From an uncultured Ruminococcus sp. (GTDB lineage Bacteria; Bacillota; Clostridia; Oscillospirales; Ruminococcaceae), in NCBI GenBank assembly GCA_900553675.1, contig USEH01000136.1, positions 1 through 6,143 of the forward strand: a stretch of 6,143 nt of DNA, read 5' to 3'. Every line of letters starts with the position of its first letter. Within the stretch, counting starts at the first letter, position 1. This document shows, in pieces, positions 1 through 3,839 of the stretch. Under the pieces are notes generated by a model. The model worked only from the letters and a program-made list of their open reading frames with translations. It was not told the origin of the DNA and did not search any database. A program made the position numbers and the translations under genes.

Positions 1-566
1 GCAATGCAGTGCGCAAGCTGCGAGAGAAAGCCTATCATCTCGTCGTGCTTTTCGGCTGTGGTAACGGTTATTCTGCCTATGCCGGTGGGCTTTAAAAGCT
101 CCTTTATGCGGCTCAAAAGCTTAATATCGTCAAAATCCGGAGGGACTATTACCATCGGCGCATTTACAAACATATTCGCGCGGGCATATTTCAGTCCGGA
201 ATACTGAGTTCCTGCCATGGGATGCCCGCCAACGAAGGTGAATCCGTACTTTTTGGCAATCCTGAACCCCTCACGGCAGATGATTCTTTTTGTGCCGCAG
301 CAATCTATAACTATCGGCTTTTTGCTGAAGTGCGGACCCATTTTCTCCATCCACTCGATTGAAGCTTCGGGGTAGAGGCTTACAAGCACGATATCGCATT
401 CGCCGAGATTCTCAGCCGTAAGCTCTGCGCTGATTATCTCGCTGATTTTTGCAAACTCGGTTACAGACTTTGTTCTGTTCCATGCATAAACTGTGTGACC
501 TGCCTCTTTATAGGCTTTGGCAAACGACCCGCCGATAAGTCCTAAACCGACGATTCCTACTGTCAT
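1..566 (-). CDS. tyrA: Prephenate dehydrogenase, N-terminal 188 codons (cut by window edge)
   Basis: It catalyses the NAD(P)-dependent oxidative decarboxylation of prephenate to 4-hydroxyphenylpyruvate, the committed step to tyrosine, in the cytosol. Visible in the translation: a Rossmann dinucleotide loop GLGLIGGS (residues 7-14), DCCGTK (88-93), the family signature GGHPMAGT (113-120, with H115 the conserved substrate-site His), and HDEMIGFLSQLAH (174-186), whose last His matches a conserved active-site position of the family. The ATG at 566-564 begins immediately before the Rossmann strand, and AAGGAA lies about 9-10 nt upstream, so the start is well supported. The gene runs off the left edge; family members are usually about 280-370 residues, so roughly 100 or more C-terminal residues are missing, and a C-terminal ACT domain cannot be judged. 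It follows aroF after 37 nt with no terminator between them, so it is probably cotranscribed from the attenuated promoter. The GG in place of the commoner GS before HPMAG is a mild variation. Confidence 0.95.
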   Translation of the reverse strand, partial: MTVGIVGLGLIGGSFAKAYKEAGHTVYAWNRTKSVTEFAKISEIISAELTAENLGECDIVLVSLYPEASIEWMEKMGPHFSKKPIVIDCCGTKRIICREGFRIAKKYGFTFVGGHPMAGTQYSGLKYARANMFVNAPMVIVPPDFDDIKLLSRIKELLKPTGIGRITVTTAEKHDEMIGFLSQLAHCI

Positions 567-603
567 ATCAATTCATTCCTTTTATAATAAGGTAAAATAC
601 AAA

Positions 604-1605
604 TTACTTGATGATCTCTCTAACCGCTTCAACCTTCTTGACAAGTGCGGCGTATTCTTCCGGCTTAAGCGACTGCGCACCGTCGCAAAGGGCGTGCATG
701 GGGTCGTTGTGAACCTCGATTATAAGACCGTCCGCGCCGGCGGCTGTGGCTGCCAACGCCATCGGAGGAACAAGTCTTGACATACCGGTGGCATGACTGG
801 GGTCGGCAATAACAGGAAGGTGCGAAAGCTCCTTAAGCATAGGTATCGCGGAGATGTCCATAGTGTTTCTGGTGTAGTCGCTGTAGGTGCGTATTCCTCT
901 TTCGCAGAGAATGATGTTTTCGTTGCCGCTTGACATGATGTATTCCGCGCTCATCAAAAGCTCTTTAAGGGTGTTTGCAAGACCTCTCTTTAAAAGTATA
1001 GCCTTGTTGGTTTTGCCAAGTTCCTTTAAAAGGTCGAAGTTCTGCATATTTCTTGCGCCGACCTGCAAAACGTCTACGTCCTCGAACAGCGGAAGATCGG
1101 AAACGCTCATAATCTCGGTTACTATCGGAAGACCTGTTTCCTCGCGCGCAATTTTTAAAAGCTCGATTCCCCTGCCCCTCAGACCTTGGAAGTCATAGGG
1201 CGAGGTTCTGGGCTTAAATGCTCCGCCGCGCATCATGTTGGCTCCTGCAGCCTTAACGGCTTTTGCAACGCAGACTATCTGCTCCTCGGTTTCTACCGAG
1301 CAGGGACCCGCTATCATGCAGAAATTGCCGCCGCCGATTTTCACGCCCTTAACGTCTACAACGGTATCCTCGGGGTGGAATTTGCGGTTGCAGCATTTAA
1401 AGGATTCCGAAACCCTTGTTACCGACTCGACTATATCAAGGCTTTCTATCAAGTCTTTGTCTACCTTGCTGGTGTCTCCTATAAGACCCAGAACAGTGCT
1501 GTATTCGCCCTCGGAGATGTGCACGCCTATGCCCATTCCCTTAAGCCAGTCTATAAGCTGCGCTCTTTTTTCCTCGCTGACGTTTCTTTTAAGTGCTACT
1601 ACCAT
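604..1605 (-). CDS. aroF: 3-deoxy-7-phosphoheptulonate (DAHP) synthase, type I-beta with N-terminal ferredoxin-like domain
   Basis: It condenses phosphoenolpyruvate and erythrose 4-phosphate into DAHP, the first step of the shikimate pathway, in the cytosol. The 333 residues match the length of the I-beta class (the Thermotoga maritima enzyme is about 338). Residues 1-70 form the small ferredoxin-like regulatory domain; the TIM barrel follows. Conserved motifs are GPCSVE (100-105), KPRTSPY (131-137), RGIRTY (236-241), ADPSHATG (267-274) and EVHNDP (297-302). The four metal ligands of the family correspond to C102, H271, E297 and D308. There is no fused chorismate mutase domain. The ATG at 1605-1603 has AAGGAA about 9 nt upstream. 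In the T. maritima homologue the N-terminal domain gives feedback inhibition by Tyr and Phe; the same is inferred here. It is the first structural gene behind the Phe/Tyr leader peptide and is followed by tyrA. The symbol aroF follows common Firmicute usage; aroA, aroG or aroH are used elsewhere. Confidence 0.96.
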   Translation of the reverse strand: MVVALKRNVSEEKRAQLIDWLKGMGIGVHISEGEYSTVLGLIGDTSKVDKDLIESLDIVESVTRVSESFKCCNRKFHPEDTVVDVKGVKIGGGNFCMIAGPCSVETEEQIVCVAKAVKAAGANMMRGGAFKPRTSPYDFQGLRGRGIELLKIAREETGLPIVTEIMSVSDLPLFEDVDVLQVGARNMQNFDLLKELGKTNKAILLKRGLANTLKELLMSAEYIMSSGNENIILCERGIRTYSDYTRNTMDISAIPMLKELSHLPVIADPSHATGMSRLVPPMALAATAAGADGLIIEVHNDPMHALCDGAQSLKPEEYAALVKKVEAVREIIK

Positions 1606-1628
1606 TTTATTTCGTTCCTTTCATATGG

Positions 1629-1649
1629 AGCCGGACGTTTTATCCGGCT
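1629..1649 (-). other. Hairpin between the attenuator terminator and the aroF ribosome binding site
   Basis: AGCCGGA and TCCGGCT pair as a perfect 7-bp stem with a 7-nt loop. No U-tract follows, so it is not an intrinsic terminator. It ends about 9 nt before the aroF Shine-Dalgarno sequence. Its 5' arm (AAGCCG) could instead pair with CGGCTT of the terminator 3' arm. It may stabilise or insulate the mRNA 5' end, or add a further switch; the sequence does not decide. Confidence 0.6.
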
Positions 1650-1661
1650 TGATTTTTTGTT

Positions 1662-1699
1662 ACAAAACAAAAGCCGCACAAGTTGTAACCTGTGCAGCC
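1662..1699 (-). terminator. Attenuator intrinsic terminator (segments 3:4)
   Basis: GGCTGCACAGGT pairs with ACTTGTGCGGCT around a TACA loop, giving a 12-bp stem that includes four G-U pairs. It runs straight into TTTTGTTTTGT, a U-rich tract. It lies between the leader peptide ORF and aroF, which is where a transcription attenuator must sit, and its 5' arm overlaps the antiterminator pairing. Confidence 0.88.
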
Positions 1700-1738
1700 A
1701 ATACAAAGCGTTAAAAGAATTTTTGCAACACAAATTAC
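1685..1738 (-). promoter_or_regulatory. Antiterminator pairing (segments 2:3)
   Basis: GTAATTTGTGTTGC (1738-1725) can pair with GCTGCACAGGTTAC (1698-1685) at 13 of 14 positions, with one U-U mismatch and three G-U pairs. Segment 3 is most of the 5' arm of the terminator, so this structure and the terminator exclude each other. Predicted to form when the ribosome stalls upstream on segment 1. Confidence 0.8.
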
Positions 1739-1783
1739 CTTTACATCTGAAAATCAAACAGCGGTAAAGTAAAAGTAATATGC
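1730..1783 (-). promoter_or_regulatory. Protector/pause hairpin (segments 1:2)
   Basis: GCATATTACTTTTAC (1783-1769) lies within the Ala-Tyr-Tyr-Phe-Tyr codons of the leader peptide. It can pair with GTAAAGGTAATTTGT (1744-1730) at 14 of 15 positions, with one U-U mismatch. Segment 2 is shared with the antiterminator, so forming 1:2 frees segment 3 for the terminator. A ribosome stalled at codons 11-15 would cover segment 1 and prevent this pairing. Confidence 0.8.
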
Positions 1784-1810
1784 ATAGCCAAAATCAAAAA
1801 TGTTCAACAT
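1754..1810 (-). CDS. Phe/Tyr-rich leader peptide of the aroF-tyrA attenuator
   Basis: The 18-codon ORF encodes MLNIFDFGYAYYFYFTAV and ends in TGA. Phe occupies positions 5, 7, 13 and 15; Tyr occupies 9, 11, 12 and 14. Six of the seven residues 9-15 are aromatic. AGGAG sits 9 nt upstream of the ATG, and a strong promoter lies about 40 nt upstream of the start. The peptide itself is probably without function; its translation senses charged tRNA-Phe and tRNA-Tyr, which fits a DAHP synthase and prephenate dehydrogenase operon. No Trp codon is present. It is too short for ordinary gene finders, so it would usually be left unannotated. Evidence is sequence and arrangement only. Confidence 0.88.
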   Translation of the reverse strand: MLNIFDFGYAYYFYFTAV

Positions 1811-1847
1811 AGTGATTTTCTCCTATAGCGCTTAATTTCATGAGACA

Positions 1848-1875
1848 ATTATAACATACGTTTCGGATTTGTCAA
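1848..1875 (-). promoter_or_regulatory. Promoter of the aroF-tyrA operon
   Basis: The -35 TTGACA (1875-1870) and -10 TATAAT (1853-1848) are both perfect consensus, with a 16-nt spacer. The -10 is preceded by TGT, giving an extended -10 (TGnTATAAT). Transcription should start near 1841, just upstream of the leader peptide ribosome binding site. The near-perfect sequence suggests strong sigma-A initiation, with control left to the attenuator. Confidence 0.88.
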
Positions 1876-1956
1876 GTGTTTTTTATAAATTTAAAGTGGA
1901 AAAGTGAAGAATCTCCATCCTATACAAAAAATCAATGCAATAATCACAATAAATCA

Positions 1957-1985
1957 TTGAAAAAAATAATAAAAGAATGTATTCT
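1957..1985 (+). promoter_or_regulatory. Putative promoter of the GH43-GH31 operon
   Basis: TTGAAA (1957-1962) and TATTCT (1980-1985) are separated by 17 nt, within about 45 nt of the GH43 start codon. Each box deviates from consensus (one mismatch in the -35, two in the -10), as expected for a regulated promoter. The surrounding DNA is very A/T rich, so chance matches are likely; weaker alternatives such as TTCGGA-16-TATAAA (1862-1889) also exist. The stretch from about 1876 to 1956 between the divergent promoters holds nothing else I can identify. Confidence 0.45.
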
Positions 1986-1986
1986 T
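1973..1986. promoter_or_regulatory. 14-bp palindrome over the putative -10, candidate operator
   Basis: AAGAAT-GT-ATTCTT is a perfect inverted repeat with 6-bp arms and a 2-nt centre. It overlaps the -10 box proposed for the GH43-GH31 operon, where a repressor would block initiation. No regulator gene lies in the window, and it does not match a catabolite-response element that I can recognise. Confidence 0.4.
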
Positions 1987-2015
1987 GAGTTATGAAATTA
2001 ACTCATACAACTCAT

Positions 2016-2020
2016 GGAGG
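2016..2020 (+). promoter_or_regulatory. Ribosome binding site fixing the GH43 start
   Basis: GGAGG lies 7 nt before the ATG at 2028. An in-frame ATG at 1992 would add 12 residues but has no comparable ribosome binding site, and this GGAGG would then lie inside the coding region. The start at 2028 is therefore preferred. Confidence 0.85.
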
Positions 2021-2027
2021 CATATAC

Positions 2028-3815
2028 ATGAAAACCATTTTACTTTACACAAGAGAGCCGCTCGATTCTGCTATCTACGACCCCAAGCTTGCCTACAGTA
2101 TGCATATAGCATTAAAGACCGAATCGGGATACACCGCTCTCAACCACAATTCCGGCGTGTTCTTTGCAAAAGCCACCGAAAACGCAGACGGCACACTCAA
2201 TTCAAAGACCCTGCGTTCGCCCATAGCCTTTAAGCTTACCGACGGCGGCTATGGAATCATGGCAGTTCGCACCAACGAAATCGGCAATACCGATAACGAA
2301 AGCATTGGAAGCGTTTTAGTCGCCAGAACCGACGACTTTATCTCCTACACCGAAATAGGTCTTTTAAAGCTGAGCGATTCCGAAATCCAAGCCGTCAGCT
2401 GCAAATACTGCGAGAACGGCAAGGCTTACAAGGTATGCTACACAACCGAAGACGGCTGCAAAATCTTCAAACTGACCGACTTCGACTCTCTTTCGGGTGT
2501 GCCTGTTGACAGCTGCCCGGGCGGATGCGAGGTAACCGTCCCCGAAGTAAGCTGTGATATCGAGGGTGCGCGCCCAAGCTGCGAGATTGAGGTGTCCGAC
2601 GAAATTGCCGACCGCCTTGTAAAAAAGCTGACAACTCCCGTAAACGTTGAAATGAGAGTTCCTGCCGAAACTGACGTTAAGTGCGCTGGATGTGTCGGCA
2701 AGATAACCGCAACGGCTGTATATTCCGACGGCTCGACCGACGAAAAACGGGTAGACTGGGATATCAGCGGCATTGACTTTAATAAGCCTGGAAAATATGA
2801 GATTTGCGGCAGAGTTCATCAGGACCACTTCGAGTTTCCCATCGCCACCAACCGCGCCGACCCCTGCGTTGCAAGATGGCATGGCAAATACTACTTCATT
2901 GCCACCAACGACGCCGACGGCAACCACACTTTATATATACGGTGCGCGGACAGCATCCCCGAGCTTGTAAACGCCCCTGAAACGCTTTTGCTGGATTCCA
3001 ATACCTATGAGGACATCGGCGGACTTTTGTGGGCGCCCGAGTTCCACGAGATAAACGGCAGACTTTATATCTTCCACGCGGCAACCCCGGGCGAGTTCTT
3101 CCGTGAGGAAAGCCACATCATGGAGCTGCGCGAGGGCGGAGACCCAATGGTAAGAAGCGACTGGTCGCGTCCTCAAAGAATAGTCAAGGCGGACGGAAGC
3201 GAGCTTTGCGAAGCCGGCAAGGTCATCACCCTTGACATGACCTGCTTTGAGTGGCAGGGCGAATACTATGTTATCTGGTCGCAAAGACAGTTTTTGCCTG
3301 TGGATCAGGGCGCATGGCTTTATATCGCAAAGCTTAACCCCGATCACCCCCGCAGACTTTTAACCGAGCCGGTGGTGCTTTCAAAGCCCGACTACGGCTG
3401 GGCAAACAATCACACCTTTGTTGATGAGGGTCCCTTCTCACTTATCAGGGGCGACAAGCTTTGGATATCCTTCTCAAGCGCGGCGGTGGATTCAACATAT
3501 GTTGTGTCCTTCCTTTCGATAGACAAGGGCAAGGATCTGCTCGTCAGGGAGAATTGGACGAAAGCAAACTTTCCATCCATGACCTCGCGCTGCGTTGAGG
3601 GCGAGTTCGGCACCGGTCACAACGCATATGTCATCGACGAAGACGGCAAGGTATGGAACACCTACCATGCAAGACCGGGAATCGACGCTCCCCGCTCAAG
3701 CGGAATAAGAAGAGTACATTTCAACGTCTACGGAGAGCCAGTTTTAGATATGACCGAGGAAATGGACATCAAGCCGGAGCTCAGAGACGTTAAAACCATA
3801 ATTAATGTTAAATAA
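2028..3815 (+). CDS. Family 43 glycoside hydrolase with N-terminal propeller-like region and bacterial Ig-like domain
   Basis: The product is 595 residues and has no signal peptide or membrane segment, so it is probably cytosolic. Residues 1 to about 160 resemble the degenerate propeller-like region found before some clostridial GH43 domains. Residues about 205-263 look like a Big_4-type Ig-like domain (YSDGSTDEKRVDWDISG, then KPGKYEICGRV). The GH43 five-bladed propeller spans about 275-560: ADPCVARWHGKYYF with D278 as likely general base, WAPEFHEINGRLYIFHA, TLDMTCFEW with D403 as likely pKa modulator, DEGPF with E467 as likely acid, then GHNAYV and RRVHFNVYGEPV near the end. GH43 members are mostly alpha-L-arabinofuranosidases or beta-xylosidases acting on plant arabinoxylan or arabinan fragments; the specificity here is not determined. 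The N-terminal half is rich in cysteine, including CxxC pairs at 125/128 and 219/222. It is followed by the GH31 gene after 24 nt, so the two are probably cotranscribed. Confidence 0.9.
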   Translation: MKTILLYTREPLDSAIYDPKLAYSMHIALKTESGYTALNHNSGVFFAKATENADGTLNSKTLRSPIAFKLTDGGYGIMAVRTNEIGNTDNESIGSVLVARTDDFISYTEIGLLKLSDSEIQAVSCKYCENGKAYKVCYTTEDGCKIFKLTDFDSLSGVPVDSCPGGCEVTVPEVSCDIEGARPSCEIEVSDEIADRLVKKLTTPVNVEMRVPAETDVKCAGCVGKITATAVYSDGSTDEKRVDWDISGIDFNKPGKYEICGRVHQDHFEFPIATNRADPCVARWHGKYYFIATNDADGNHTLYIRCADSIPELVNAPETLLLDSNTYEDIGGLLWAPEFHEINGRLYIFHAATPGEFFREESHIMELREGGDPMVRSDWSRPQRIVKADGSELCEAGKVITLDMTCFEWQGEYYVIWSQRQFLPVDQGAWLYIAKLNPDHPRRLLTEPVVLSKPDYGWANNHTFVDEGPFSLIRGDKLWISFSSAAVDSTYVVSFLSIDKGKDLLVRENWTKANFPSMTSRCVEGEFGTGHNAYVIDEDGKVWNTYHARPGIDAPRSSGIRRVHFNVYGEPVLDMTEEMDIKPELRDVKTIINVK

Positions 3816-3839
3816 TTATTAATAAAGGAGCTGACGCAT

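Larger units (their letters stand above)
1606..1841 (-). promoter_or_regulatory. Leader region of aroF-tyrA: ribosome-mediated Phe/Tyr attenuator
   Basis: This is the untranslated leader from the inferred transcription start (about 7 nt past the -10) to the aroF start codon. It contains, in order, a leader peptide ORF rich in Phe and Tyr codons, overlapping RNA segments that can pair as 1:2, 2:3 or 3:4, an intrinsic terminator formed by 3:4, an extra hairpin and the aroF ribosome binding site. The layout is the same in principle as the enterobacterial trp, phe and his attenuators. Inferred logic: with ample charged tRNA the ribosome clears segment 1, 1:2 and 3:4 form, and transcription stops; when it stalls on Tyr/Phe codons, 2:3 forms and transcription continues. 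No T-box consensus is seen. Pairings were found by hand; no folding energy was computed. Confidence 0.85.

Noticed and set aside
1186..1767. Long plus-strand ORF antisense to aroF and its leader
   Set aside because: It lies opposite the clearly conserved aroF coding sequence and attenuator, has no good ribosome binding site and its product resembles no family; it is a shadow frame.
1606..1841. T-box riboswitch or TRAP-binding leader as an alternative explanation for the aroF leader
   Set aside because: No T-box-like AGGGTGGNACCGCG element and no run of spaced GAG/TAG repeats is seen, whereas a translated Phe/Tyr ORF with 1:2, 2:3 and 3:4 pairings is present.
2001..2015. Short direct repeat ACTCAT in the GH43 leader
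   Set aside because: Two 6-nt copies 3 nt apart are too short to distinguish from chance.
1992..2027. Upstream ATG giving a 12-residue longer GH43 protein
   Set aside because: There is no suitable ribosome binding site before 1992, the promoter candidate would start transcription at about this position, and GGAGG at 2016-2020 fits the ATG at 2028.
2364..2927. 187-codon minus-strand ORF opposite the GH43 gene
   Set aside because: The opposite strand encodes a recognisable GH43 protein; the antisense product has no recognisable domain and arises from codon bias.
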